From NCBI GenBank assembly GCA_024509875.1, contig JAMPIV010004267.1, forward strand, positions 186,001 through 250,000: a DNA stretch of 64,000 bases, in the 5' to 3' direction. The stretch comes from Oreohelix idahoensis (Eukaryota; Mollusca; Gastropoda; Stylommatophora; Oreohelicidae). Numbering within the stretch: the stretch's first letter is position 1; each line of letters starts with the position of its first letter. The notes below the pieces were generated by a model. It ran no database searches. It saw only the letters and a list, made by a program, of their open reading frames with translations, and was not told the DNA's origin. The translations under genes and the position numbers were made by a program. Below, piece by piece: positions 1 through 12,274 of this stretch.

Positions 1-1290
1 GAAAACACGCTGGCCACTGGTTTTGACCAAGCCTATATTGGGAAGAAAACAAACATTTAACCAAAATGAAAATCCTATGCTATCACGCGTAAAGTGTGAT
101 CACTTTACTCTCTCCGGCTCCTAATTAAATTAAAAGGCACACGGTAATTTAAGCTTATACTCGTACTATCGCGCTTCGCTCCGCAAGTACGGATTTGGGT
201 TTTAGGCATACAAACCCCCCCCCCCCTTCCGACTCGGTAAAACACTCAGCGCACGATGTCAGTTTTAATTGAATTATGACTATGCCCTTAACAAATATCG
301 CCTGTCATAACTAATTACTTGATTGTTGACGTCTATCGGTTTTTAACACATGATAAAACACTAGTCTATAAAACAATTTTACACACAAAGAAATATAATT
401 CGCATACTATTCATTCACTTTATCCGTCACTCTTAACATTAAACTTAAGTCAGCTAAAAAAATGGTTGAGGGATTTTACATTACTGAACCACTGGTAAGA
501 AAATATCTACGCGTTTTTCTATTTCGCTAGTCTTAACGCTAGGGAATAGCAGTGAATAAAATGGTAAACTCTTAACACATTTAATACTTAAGCACAACTT
601 AAATTATTACCACAATCAGAAATTTAAATCCCCACGGGACAATTTAACACATTTAGCGAATAAAATGGGTCCTAGTCTGGCGTGCTTAGATTTATTCATA
701 ATTTCTGAGAGACTGATACTGACTAGGGAGTGAAGGCAGAATATATATAGATTTAGTGCAATATCTCTCCAGAGTGTTACAATTCACACCTTCGGCCTAG
801 TCGGGAAAGAGTCAGGGAACTTCGTTTCCAAGATAAAGGAATTCTGCTCACCGAGCCGACCAACAACAGAGACATTGGCCAAGCGAACGGGCTTTCTTAG
901 ATTTCGCCCGCCACGTAGATCAAATACTTCCAAGGTACGGAAATAATATTATCGCCCTTGATTGGCTTAGGTCCCCTGAAATGTTGAACATCAAACAGTT
1001 ACGTGCAAAAATTCCTGCCCGTCGCCTCCCTTCAAAGAACCCGATTATCTCTACGCGCGCTTCTGTCTGTCAACCAATGATGATTGGCAATCATCTCGCG
1101 TGATAATTCCGATAAGCGAATCAAGCTCTCGCTGACTGTTATCTAGCCTGTACGAACGTAGGTAAACAACTTGTCAGCGCATGTAAACAGAAAAAATAGG
1201 CGTGGCTTCAAAATATGCGTCAGATTGACAGCGAAATGAATGGCTTTTGCATTGCAAAACATAAATACTAATGAGGAAACAAGGTAGTCG
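1..1290 (-). repeat. Diverged LTR-like dispersed repeat, copy 1 (cut by window edge)
   Basis: AT-rich sequence that aligns by eye along most of its length with about 46080-47200. Shared landmarks include tatcgcctgtc (near 294 and 46276), the stretch around ctacgcgtt (508 and 46501), and an aggcgtgg block near 1199 and 47101. Identity looks like about 70-75 percent with many small indels. I see no protein coding in it. Orientation is given as minus because the related copies at 15240-15565 and 45110-47525 have an LTR-like TGT start on the minus strand. It could instead be a non-LTR or DNA-element body; no internal region is recognisable. Confidence 0.5.
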
Positions 1291-1315
1291 GATTCCTGAG
1301 GATCTATTTACATTT

Positions 1316-2290
1316 CGACGTCACAATAATAACATGAAAATCGCATGAAAATGACATGATAATGACATGATAATTACATGAAAATGACATGATAATGATA
1401 TGAAAATGACATGATAATTTCATGATAATGACATGAAAATAAGAGGATAATGACATGAAACACATGATAATGGCATGATAATGACATGAAAATGACATGA
1501 AACAGACATGATAAAGGCAAGATAATGACATGAAAATGACATGATAATGACATGATAATGGCATGACAATGGCATAATAATGACATGAAATTGAAAGGAT
1601 AATGACATGAAAATGACAAGATACTGACATGTAAATGACATAAAAATGGCATGATAATGACATGATGATGGCGAGATAATGACATGATAATGACATGAAA
1701 ATGACATGATAATGACATGAAAATCACATGAAAATCACATGAAAATCACATGAAAAGGACATGGTAATGGCATGATAATGACTTGAAAATGACATGATAT
1801 TGACATGAAACAGACATGATAATGCCATGATGATTACATGAAAATGACATGATAATGGCATGATAATGGCATGATGACATGAAATTGACATAGTAATGGC
1901 GAAAAAGACATGATACTGACATGTAAATGACTTAAAAATGACACGATAATGACATGGTAATGACGTGATAATAACATGATAATGTCATGAAAATGACATG
2001 ATAATGACATGAAAATCACATGATAATGGCATGAAAATGACATGATAATGACATGATAATGACATGAAAATGACATGGCAATGACATGAAAATGACATGA
2101 AAATGACAATGGCATGATAATGGCATGAGAAAGACTTGAAAATGACACGAAAATGACATAATAATTACATGAAATTGACATGATACTGACATGTTGATGA
2201 CATGAAAATGACATGATAATGACATGCTAATGGCATGGTAATGACATGAAAATGACAAGATAATGAAATGAAAATGACAGCTTTTCACAT
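1316..2290. repeat. 11-bp satellite (AATGACATGAW)n, about 950 bp
   Basis: About 85 tandem copies of an 11-bp unit, aatgacatgaa or aatgacatgat, with scattered substitutions and small indels. Three units make 33 nt, so several frames on the minus strand stay open and give a repetitive Met/Ser/Cys/His/Tyr/Phe peptide. These frames come from the repeat period and are not genes. The unit length is close to the DNA helical repeat, so its short A/T runs recur on nearly the same face of the helix. Confidence 0.95.
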
Positions 2291-2397
2291 GTTACAGTTA
2301 AACTTCCATTTATTTTATGTTTAATGTTATCTCTTTACTTATTTTGCTAATTAAAGTTGTCCTGTTTTTGTCAGGTGTTAATGTTTACTCGAACATC

Positions 2398-2655
2398 CGC
2401 TTGATATAATGGTTAGAGCACTTACCTCTCGAGGTTAAATTACCGGGTTCTTGATTCGAAACCTGACACCGTCATACTCCAGTATACCCAGCTGTCAATG
2501 GGTACCTTGTTCTGCCCTTACGTTATGGAAGGCAAAGTCAGCGAGAAAGGGGATTTGTCAACCGCTCTCATAAAGCTGGACCTAGTATAGTGAAGTCTCT
2601 AACACGTCACTCCCCTGTCGCAGTATCAGATATGGGACTAGCTTTACCTTTTATT
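2398..2655 (+). repeat. tRNA-derived SINE copy
   Basis: The 5' part (about 2400-2465) resembles a tRNA: an A-box-like tggttagagcac and a B-box-like region ending in gattcgaaacc. It is followed by a body with the motif acccagctgtcaatgggtac and a tail with tagtgaagtctctaacac. The same body or tail appears near 13375-13440, 26165-26285 and 60745-60970, so this is a dispersed family. The acceptor stem is not kept, so it is not called as a tRNA gene. Confidence 0.75.
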
Positions 2656-3112
2656 TCTCAATCCATGTTCACATTCTCTGGTCTCTTCCAGCTAACTAAA
2701 CTCAACAACACATAGGCTAGATAGTTTACTTGGTCATTAGGTGTTACAATTCTTGGTCGGTTCCAGCTAATTAAACTATATATAAGATTGTTTACTCTTT
2801 TTCCTAAGATGTTTAGCCTTGACATTACTTCTACCCGGAAGAATAATTGTTTCTGTACATATATTAAATAAGCAAATAGACACATATTTTTTTAAATATA
2901 ATAAAAATAAGTCTTACGTATACTAAGCTAAAACTGATTCAGCTAAAAACGCAGTATTGTTGTCGTCACTGCCAGCAGAAAATAAACTTGACAGACTTCT
3001 CTGAGACAGACATCTCTGAGAGTAGTGTCAAGTTTAATATAATTTTATTCTTCTAGTGACTGGTGACTATGTCTATGTACGCTCCATTGGTTATTGTACA
3101 TCTACTCTTTCT

Positions 3113-3175
3113 ATCCCACGACTGGCAGAGAGGTTAGACCGTTTACCTCTCGCGGAAAAGTTAACGATTTCCACC
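3113..3175 (+). repeat. SINE head fragment
   Basis: A short tRNA-like head (ggcagagaggttagaccg followed by cctctcgcgg) matching the heads at 2400 and 26165. The body and tail are missing. An A-rich run follows directly. Confidence 0.5.
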
Positions 3176-3194
3176 CAAAAAAAAAGGAATTTTC

Positions 3195-3570
3195 AACTCA
3201 GATGTCAAAGTAGTCGTATTGTATGGTTGTGAAACATAAACAACACAAACAATAATCAAGAATCTTTTGACTTGCATAATTGGGTGCTTGTGTAGGGTTG
3301 AAGGATTGAAATGGTACAAGGTCACCAATGTAGAAATGATAACAAACATCAGACAAGTGCCAGTGGAACAAGAGATGAGAAGAATATTCGCTGGTGATAG
3401 GTAGAACACACATTGAGGAAACCTGCTGCTAGCATTACAAGACAGTCCTTGTTCTGGAACCCCCAGGGTAAGAGTGCTAGATGTCTACCTAATAACACAT
3501 TGAAGAACAGAACTTGAGACAGAAATTAAAATGATGAGAAAGGCTGGACAGACCTTGAGCTTATGGGGGA
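3195..3570 (+). pseudogene. 3' end of a decayed LINE ORF
   Basis: Conceptual plus-strand frames give the usual C-terminal end of an RTE-like LINE polyprotein: a VVLYGCET-type motif near 3210-3235, then KVTNVEM near 3322, then a region around 3400-3470 alignable with 59030-59110 (ctggaaccccc versus ctggaatgccc, then cagggtaagag). Several stops and frameshifts interrupt it. The 14-bp minisatellite directly downstream arises where the last coding segment (a D-R-x-x-W-H type motif in related copies) should be. Confidence 0.6.
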
Positions 3571-3573
3571 ATT

Positions 3574-3760
3574 GGCATGGAGGACTTGGTATGGAGGACT
3601 TGGTATGGAGGACTTGGTATGGAGGACTTGGTATGGAGGACTTGGCATGGAGGACTTGGCATGGAGGAATTGACATGGAGGACTTGGCATGGAGGACTTG
3701 GCATGGAGGACTTGTTATGGAGAACTTGGTATGGAGTACTTGACATGGAGGACGTGGCAT
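3574..3760. repeat. 14-bp minisatellite, about 13 units
   Basis: Tandem units of atggaggacttggt with g/a and t/c variants. Three units make 42 nt, which leaves all three frames open and explains the overlapping small frames on both strands. The core ggacttggcat matches part of the terminal coding segment of the LINE fragments at 59160-59240, so it probably expanded from LINE 3' sequence. Confidence 0.9.
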
Positions 3761-4254
3761 ACGTTCCTTGAAGTCCAAATGCTCCCTGGGAAGCAGACGG
3801 TTAATGAATGAAGAAATGTTCATATAATATATTTAATGTGTGATCAAGTAATGTAAGTATCTTCCTACTCAAATTAAACAAACTGACTTCGTATTCATGA
3901 CCCATACGTGCCGTTTGTTCATGTAATGTACTTCCTATTTCAAATAATGTATAGCTAAAACTGCGTTATCACTAAACATATTTTACCCCTTAATTAAGAA
4001 AAATACTTCCTAGTTCAAATAAAGCCCCTACTGCATGTTTTGTTTAATAGAAGTAACGGTTATTCGTATATTACAGTTACTTCCTTGTCCATATTAACTG
4101 GATATTCAATGTTCATACAAGTAATCCTTGCTCATATAATGTAGGTGTTTTGTTTTTCACTGTTTTTATTTATTTTTTGTTGTTGCAGAAGCTACCCTGT
4201 ACATCTGCGCATCCAGCGACCCATTCTTTCCCTTAATCACCTCAATGAGGTAAG

Positions 4255-4560
<306 letters not shown>

Positions 4561-5898
4561 ATCGATCCATCAATTTATCTATCGATACCTCCATCCATCC
4601 ATCAATCTATCAGTCGAACATGTGTATATATATATTTGTATTTCATTTTATCTACCTTATTATCTACCTACCTCCCTGTGTCTGTTATCTATCTATTACT
4701 TATCTATCTACCTACCAACTCACCTATATATTTATTCATCAGTTCATCGAAATGTCTGTATATCTACTTCCCTGTCTGCCCAGTCTTTCTAGATAAGTGT
4801 GATAAACGAGCGCAAAGGCCTTATTGCTCCATCTTTTCCTACATTCTTCATACTGTATTTTCTCCGACATTTGCTCTCTCATCTCATATTTGCGATCCAC
4901 ATTTGCTATTTCATTGTTGTGATTACTCGCGACCGGTATCTAGAGAACCACATTTGTTCTTTCATCGGGGGAAATAAAGTCCTTTGATTGAGTCCACATG
5001 CCTGACATTATCATTTGAAGCCCACATTGTATCGTGATAAATCTGGTAAAAACACATATGGTCATCCTAATCAAACTGTAATTTCTGTGACACCACATTG
5101 GACGCCCAGATTGGCCAGGGGAAAACGTGGCCGCGGTTCAGACAAGCGTGGGTTGACCACATTGGACGCCCAGCTTGGGCAGGGTGACTTCCAGAAATAT
5201 ATAATACCGCATAATCTACTAGAGTGAGGCAGTCCAGGTTTTTACCTTGTGAGGAAGAGATCAAACCCAAAAACGCATAGCCTAATACACGTGTTTATTC
5301 AGAGTGGATGATAATTCAGTTCCGTGATTAATTGTGTTCTTAAAGGATTTTGCGAAGGGAAAAGAAGGTTAGTAGATCTTATACTTATTAATACATTTTC
5401 TTAATTTTGTTTATTTTAACCTCACAGCTAAAATGTGCGGAAGATAAAGTTTCAAATAATTCTTGGCATAACTGATTAATAAAATCAGAAGATTTTCATA
5501 GAAGATGATAGGATGATAGAAGGTAATTAATAGTTCATATTTCACCTTTATCATCATCACAGTCTCCCATATGCACACACTCTCATGCACAAGATATTTA
5601 ACATCATTAGAATGGAACTCAGAGAGAGGGAGATGAATAATGAGCAGTAATTTAAATGAAAGTCAACCAGTGATGTTAAATGTGAAAAACTTACGAAGAC
5701 TTTTGTGTGTCTTCAGTTCATCAGAAGTCTGAGTTTACACGCAACGTGTCTGACGTCTAACCAGAAATAAGTTATCAAAAACGGACATTTGGCTAGCAGA
5801 ATTCGCCATAGGACATCTTTCATTCCTCAATTTAAAAGGAATATTGTCTCACCCACAAGTCATAAGGTGGACGCAGCATTTTTCGTCACCATATACTG
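4561..5898. other. No gene seen; short 62-bp direct repeat inside
   Basis: AT-rich sequence with no coding signal that I recognise. The only structure is a pair of direct repeats with the core acattggacgcccag at about 5094 and 5158, roughly 62 bp apart, each followed by a ttgg-cagg block. The small open frames here have no family features. Confidence 0.6.
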
Positions 5899-5972
5899 CT
5901 TGCTCACAAGTTCAATACAGAGTTATCACAAGTTCAATACATCGTTATCACAAGTTCAATACAGAGTCATCA
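5899..5972 (+). repeat. Three-copy short tandem repeat (about 24 bp)
   Basis: The block cacaagttcaatac recurs three times, linked by gagttat or tcgttat. It lies in otherwise unremarkable sequence. Confidence 0.8.
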
Positions 5973-8900
5973 TAAACTCTAATCACTCGAAAGATCATTA
6001 TTATCTGAAGTCAAGCAAAAGAGCTCAAAAGAGGAATCGCATATTTATACCACGTGCAACACACTCTTAAGCGCATTTTATGAAGCAGACTCGAAAGTAT
6101 ATGAATCACGACTACATACGCAAGATTATGAGTCTACATATCACTAACATTTCGTGAAGATATCCAGTCTGACCAGTACCGTCGGGAGATTAGACCACAG
6201 ACCTTTTGTTCATATGACAACTATTAACTGTTGATCCACACTACAGAGATATACTCAAACAGTGAAGGAATATACATAAATATCTCGTCAGCGTTCTCCG
6301 TACGACAACAGTATTCATCAGAACGTCCTCGACTTAGAGATACCCCATTCGACATAACGTATAACAACTTGGGACATTTTATGCATACATGTGAATCCTG
6401 ATATCTAGGAGAAGCATTTAGAGACACATGGACTGTGTGGAGTACTCACCATTTTGGTAACACGTATCATATCACATCATCATTTCACACTACACCAGTT
6501 CATCCTTAATTAACTATTACTTAATTAACTGTAATTTTATTATCTCATCTGTGTGTTTTGTGTGAATCGTCTTTCACCATCATCACGTTCTAACCATTAC
6601 TAACCCTATATGTGTGGATATTTCATTAATAAACCCAACGATCAGTTGATCATTATCAAGAGTTGGTTAATGTATCACTCGTGCTGTCGGTGTTACATAT
6701 TCACCTATAGGAACCTTTCTCTACTCAGATGAGGTTGGGGGCTTTTTCTTTACGGGATCTAAGGGCAGAAGCTAAGGTCGTGGGGAAACAGAACTCTTTC
6801 CATAATTAATTAGAAAACACTGTCTAGTGGAAAGCATTCGCATTCCTGTCTTCTTGTCCCTATCTCGAATAGGTCTTTTTTTCTTTCTTAACGAGCCAAT
6901 TTCTAGAGACCTTATATCTAATATCTCATAGACTATTCCTGGCAAAAACTACTGTCGTAGTTGCCCCAGTGACTCACCACACGACAATAAGACACTATAT
7001 TTATTTATCGCTCACTCCTACATACTGAATATTTGAACAAGCCAGTAATCTTTTCAACAACTAATATCATTCGCCCTGTACCAACTTAATACTATCAAAA
7101 ATGACTACTTGAATGCTCACAATAATTAGTTTAATATTTAATTTTTCTTATAAAGCTCGTCTCAGTGTTCTGGCACCCCATGCTTGTTGGACCCCTTCAA
7201 GTCCGCCCGGTAAGTTCACAAAAGACCTCATCATTTTCTGAAGTATGTAGCAACACCTGTTGATGGTCTCCTTATACTGCCACAAACCCCACCCATATAC
7301 TCTTGCAGAAAGGTTTATGTATGAGCTTTTTAACAAGGTGAGGTTGTCAGTTTCATACACAACGTCATATTATTCACCTTGACGACATGCCTGAGGAACC
7401 ATTACTTCAGAGACCTGTAACTGCACGCGGCGGTTGTAAAAAGTAACGTAATAATCTGACTGACTGTCGACAATTAGAAGTACTATAAGAAAAATTCAAA
7501 TAAACAACAGTTTTGAGAATCTAAACAGAAATCATTCCCCTCTTTTCCTGAAGACGATTTCTGATAATAGGAGAACAGAGAAGGAGTCAAAAGATTTTTC
7601 CTGCAGTACATCTGTAGAAAAATTTAATAATAATCCCAACTAACATAATTACCGATGTACGTATGTTATGTCGGTCGGTCTCACTCAAAATAGTAACTCG
7701 TGCCAGAAAAAAAAGTGCGCAACGCATGGTGTGCAACGTGCGCACTGTGGGTGTTATATAAAACAAATACTTTGGATTTATTTTTTTTATTTTTTTATTT
7801 ATTCTTTCACGAAATTATTAGCGCTCGACAAAGAAAAAGTGCATAAAAATTGGTGTGCATGAGCCCTCATCCGATGTACAAATCATGAAAACTTGAAAGT
7901 TTTTGTTAAAACCACTTATTATCAGGGAACACTCTTTGAAAACAATCCACGCACTTTCACACGAAATGTTGTCATCAAAGAACTTTTAAATTGAATCTAA
8001 AATAACTTAATTCTCGCCGTGTGTACGATGGTCACTGCTGAGGAATGCAACCGTGTTGAAAAATTGTATTGTTTCCATTATATATACTCTCCTGAAAATA
8101 GTTACAATCAACTAAGAAAAGCGTTCAAATGACGGTGTTCATGAACAGGTTGATTACACTGTATAATGGAAAGAAACCGAAAACACTCTAAGAATGTACT
8201 TCTATCTGCTCATCCGGGAACGGAAACAGCATACTACGTATAATTAAAAACCCGTCATGTTTGGCGGGTTATTGCTAGTAAGTAAATAATTGAGGTCACA
8301 TGACCTAACGTTTGTGTCAAAGTTATAAATATAGGCTAGAGCAATGGTTTGTATCCTTTTTTTTTTTCGTTTTTGTTGGTTTGTTTGTTTTTGTTGGTTT
8401 GTTTGTTTTTGTTGGTTTGTTTGTTTTTGTATTTTTTGCTTTGTGCATCCTCACATAGGGGGGAGGGCTTCGAGAATATCATGCACCCAAATAGTTTACC
8501 GGTAATGAAGTGCTCGATTTTCCAGAGTTTATAGCTTCATGGCGGAACAAAGATGAGGAAATGAGACATCAAAGAAAAGCCTGAGAAAATGTGTCCTAAC
8601 GGGAATACAAGGAAATTTTATTAGCAGTTATCAGGCTGGTGAAATCATCTAATATATGTAAGGTTGAAAGTAAATTAAACATTTACGTACATGACTTTCG
8701 ATGCATTTACAAATTTATACTTATATATTTTTCGTTAAAAAATGTTATTTGCACAATTTTATACCATGCATCCACTGATACCATAAATTCTTTGAAAAAA
8801 CCAATTCACCTCAGGGTACACCACGCACTTTGGTTGACTACCCTTGTTCTAGTATTGGTAATAAAGTAAGGGAAGTAAACAATGTGATCAACGTGGTAAG

Positions 8901-9139
8901 CAACACTTGTTGGAATAACTTTTCTTCAGTTAACTTGTCTGCGTATACGCAAGTTCTGTATTGTTTTGTGCTTCAGGGTACATTGTCCGAACATATGATT
9001 CGATGTCCTTACTATCTCTCCAAGCAAACAATTCTGTAACATTATATTTTGTGATCTGACCAGCCCCAATAAAAAGGTGTCGTACTAATGTGAGAATATA
9101 TTCATTCATTTATTCATTTCCCTTATTAATCCCTCTGGA
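5973..9139. other. Featureless AT-rich stretch
   Basis: I see no gene, RNA or complete element here. A T/G low-complexity block of tttgtttgttttt type lies at about 8358-8440. An inverted repeat gtgcgca/tgcgcac surrounds about 7713-7744. Open frames are short, AT-driven and lack domain motifs. Confidence 0.5.
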
Positions 9140-9320
9140 GCATGAGACCACCACAGAAGCTAGTCCTGTTGCGGGGAAATTATATCACAACATTCACGTC
9201 CTCTTCTAGCTATGGTTTTTTTAGGTATTTGTTTGACATCATCACGTTTCTAGCCTCAAGCGCAACCTTACATTAGTTGTCACTTACTACATGCCTGACG
9301 GAGTAAGTCTCAAACAACAT
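9140..9320 (+). repeat. Dispersed repeat family G, copy 1
   Basis: Begins around gagaccaccaca and ends with catgcctgacgg. It aligns loosely with 10200-10370, 54600-54770 and 58580-58740. The best shared part is a 3' block of the form catattagt...cctt..tacgacatg, degraded here to acattagttgtcacttactacatg. No coding content. Confidence 0.45.
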
Positions 9321-9825
9321 GGTCATTTTGTCACAGCTTGAGAGACGATGTGACTATATCTTTCTCACGTATTTAGTAATGCAGTTAAAACGTTGCAGTA
9401 ATAGATACGATAATTTTGACAGCATAATTTCTGTTGGCAAAAAGGCTGACCAACGAATTACCAGTTGCCATATAAACTAATCAGACAATAGATCAAGCTT
9501 ATATTATAAAGTTACAGAATATTCTTGTTTTCCTAACATCAGGAAGACGTTGAACCTTTCTATAAAGCATACAAGTATTTTTTCACCATGATCAACTCGT
9601 ACCAGTCAATAGTAAGTAACATCACTATAAGGTAATGTCATTAAGAAGTAACATTACTTTTTTACTCGTGTCAATTCAAAAAGTCTGTCTTGTAACTTTG
9701 CTTAAATAACACGATTTTTAAGTAAATTTATAGCTAACTTTATAGCTAACTTCACTGCTTGTTTGAAATTTGTCATTAAATATTGGCCCTATTGTACGCT
9801 TAGAAAAGCCATTTTAAACTTCAGA

Positions 9826-9965
9826 TCGGGTCTGCCTGGTAATGATATCAACAGTGTGTCTCCTATCTATCTCCAGAGTCTTCTTCTCATCCCTCGTTCC
9901 ACTGACACCTGCCTTATTGTTGTCATTAGTTGCACATTAGTGATCTTGTCATATCACTTCAATCC
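9826..9965 (-). pseudogene. LINE 3'-end fragment
   Basis: Read on the minus strand this matches the segment at about 3300-3430: a gattgaagtg block, an acaggtgtcagtggaac block, and agatgagaagaa-like sequence in the same order. It is a short non-coding remnant of the same LINE family, in the opposite orientation. Confidence 0.6.
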
Positions 9966-10039
9966 TTATACTTAACGCAAGCACCCATTTATGAAAGTTT
10001 GTAGTTTTTTGGGTTTTTTTCCTCTATGCTTCAGAGCCA

Positions 10040-10145
10040 TACAATAGGATTGACGTAACATTTGAGTGGAGAGTACATAGTCACTGGAAATGTCAAAGCT
10101 CTCCTATTGTATAGCTTTGAAACATGGAGATCAACAAAGACGACT
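10040..10145 (+). pseudogene. LINE 3'-end fragment
   Basis: A plus-strand frame gives a VKALLLYSFETW-like stretch followed by RSTKTTI, the conserved segment that lies after the reverse transcriptase domain in RTE-like LINEs (compare the VVLYGCET relic near 3210). It is about 100 bp and has lost everything around it. Confidence 0.55.
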
Positions 10146-10199
10146 ATAAAAAAGCGAAGTCCATAACTAATTTCATTCTCGCGCTTTATCAGGCATATA

Positions 10200-10375
10200 G
10201 CCACCACCCGCAGGTTGTTTCATTTGCACGAAACCTGCACCAAATCATTTATGTGTTCTTTTAGCGGTGGTTTATGACGTAATTGGTTTTATGTAATGAC
10301 ACTACCAGCGCCATGCATAACCAACCACATGTTAGTGGCTTCTTACTATATGTCTCAGAGAGTGGTAGTTCTATT
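10200..10375 (+). repeat. Dispersed repeat family G, copy 2
   Basis: Starts with agccaccaccc and contains gaaacctgcaccaaa, which matches gaagcctgcaccaaac in the copy at about 54650. It ends with acatgttagtggcttcttactatatg, a diverged form of the family's 3' block. Confidence 0.5.
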
Positions 10376-10639
10376 CTGTTTTTGTCTGCTCACAGACACC
10401 TGGCATGGTCTTCTCACAGACACCTGGCATGAACAGAGCAGATGGACTACAATGATTTAACAGGATCATTATTATGGAACTGATGGAATGGACCAGACTA
10501 GCACCAGCGGAATATGACATAAAGCAAAGACGTTGGCTTTGGGTGGTGTGACGGACAACTCAGCTTTCCTGAAAGTGGGATGACAGGGTATTTCCCTCGT
10601 ATAACATTAGAACCCCTGAACATTTGTTGTAACTTTTCA

Positions 10640-11220
10640 GCAGCCTTGTGCGTTTCCACCTGGGCTCATTAAGTATGCGGCATGAGATCTAAAGACACTG
10701 AGGGATCTAAGAGCGAACGAAGCTAGTTTCTCGCAGAGATTCTCGCATCCCGGTGCGAACCACAGAATTGCTCTCAGACCAAGAGATGCAGGGGGAAATC
10801 GAGCGAAGCGTAGTTGAGCTCGCCGGTATTTCACATCCCCATGCAGAATGACGATCTTAGAATCAAACGATAGTAGCGGCACACGATCAAACAGGCACGG
10901 AGGGATCTCAGGAAAGACTAGCGGCATGCTATCAAAGGCAGTAGTGGTCCCTGAAACGAACGACGCAAGTTTCTTGCCGGCTTTTCGCATCTCTGTGTTA
11001 ACCACAGAACCGATCTCAGTGGACGCGAACGGGAAAGCCGAAGCGGACGCAGTGAACGGAGATACGGAAAACCAGGGGCGGCATCTCTCTTTAGTCTGGC
11101 GGTCAGAACCCCGAAAGTCTCCTGAGATCTAAAAAGGTGATAAATTCTAACATGTCCCCCCAATCTAGCAGTCCAGTTAGATATATATACAGACCACGAA
11201 CAAAGCCATTTTATCATTCA
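10640..11220. repeat. GC-richer segment with internal imperfect duplication
   Basis: This stands out from its AT-rich surroundings. A block of about 63 bp starting gcgaacgaagctagtttctc (about 10710) recurs imperfectly as acgaacgacgcaagtttctt (about 10956); both contain tcgcat and aaccacagaa and end in atctcag. Open frames of 94-122 codons exist on both strands but none shows a known domain. It may be part of an unrecognised element or a former exon; I cannot decide. Confidence 0.4.
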
Positions 11221-11983
11221 GTCGCCAGAGATTTAAGATTCACTAGCTATAGTAGAAATTTTGCTAGATTTCCATCTGAATTGGTGGCTACATTGGAGTG
11301 ATTTCTTTTTCTGTGCACGGTATAATATATTTGTTAAAGTGATCAGTGGTCTAGTGCTTTCATTTTATTTCACTGGATTTTGTGTTTATTTAACTCATCT
11401 CAAAAGTTCCAGTGGTAAATTTAATGATATATCTATTATATTATTTCTAAAAATAATAGAGGCTTAAATACTAAAGTAACTTTTAAAGTCGCGAAGGAAT
11501 TTATAATTAATAAATTTAGTTAAGTTCTATATATAGGTGTGTGTTTTAACCATTAGAACTCTCGCAGTGTTTTATTAAATACATAATTAAATACGTGAGT
11601 GTATATAATAGTCTTAACGGTAAATTTATCGCGCGTTAGAATAATATTTAATTTTTGCGGTATGATTATGTTGTCAGGGTTTTTCTATCTTTTTCTATAG
11701 AATGATCACCTTTGCGATCCCAGCAATAAAGAAATCATACAGAGTCTTCCAGACTCGGTTCTTAAACTTCCAGACATATTGATGAAACATTTTAAATTTA
11801 ATCTTGTAGCGGTCCGATGCGGCCTAGCTATCATAATTACATGAAAGAAAGCCTACCCAAGAACATTTAAATAAACCATCAAAATAAATTACAATCTGTA
11901 AGATAAACTGGAAGAAGAACAGTTGCCAGTAGCGATATTTTATTTACTGCTCTGTTGTGAGAGAGTACCTATTTACCTGAACT
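11221..11983. other. No feature recognised
   Basis: AT-rich, with many stops in all frames. No repeat, RNA or coding pattern visible. Confidence 0.5.
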
Positions 11984-12274
11984 GTGACTGAGCCTAGTTT
12001 TTCCTCACTGGATTTAAAACCTACCGATCAGTTGTTATCATCACGCCTTGAAGGAATTTTACCTCCAGCAGCGAAATTAAAGAGACCACTCCATCCTCAC
12101 CCCTGTATTGAATTGTGTCAGTGCCATCCCATAGACTCGTTTTTATACAATAAAACACAAGAACTCTTAGGCTTCAAGTCCGCCGATAAGTGGGAACATT
12201 TGCTATCAGCAAACCTCGCTACATCTGGGGCAGGACATCGAAGTACCAGACATTTCCATATGTCAAGAGTGTAA
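11984..12274 (+). CDS. Orphan open frame, 96 codons, possible exon
   Basis: The frame opens at a GTG with no in-frame ATG near its start and ends in a stop. The predicted peptide has a natural-looking composition (acidic start, a proline/histidine/cysteine section around codons 37-50, a mixed charged end) and is less AT-driven than its neighbours. I do not recognise a domain. It could be an internal exon or chance; nothing around it supports a gene. Confidence 0.15.
   Translation: MTEPSFSSLDLKPTDQLLSSRLEGILPPAAKLKRPLHPHPCIELCQCHPIDSFLYNKTQELLGFKSADKWEHLLSANLATSGAGHRSTRHFHMSRV

Noticed and set aside
1304..2288. Five overlapping minus-strand open frames rich in Ser, Cys and His
   Set aside because: All are readings of the 11-bp satellite; the period keeps frames open.
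2398..2470. A tRNA gene
   Set aside because: Box-like motifs are present but the acceptor and anticodon stems do not form, and the sequence continues into a repeated SINE body.
3485..3823. Open frames on both strands over 3485-3823
   Set aside because: Products of the 14-bp minisatellite and flanking LINE debris.
8244..8272. Terminator-like hairpin aacccg/cgggtt
   Set aside because: Short stem in an animal genome with no gene beside it.
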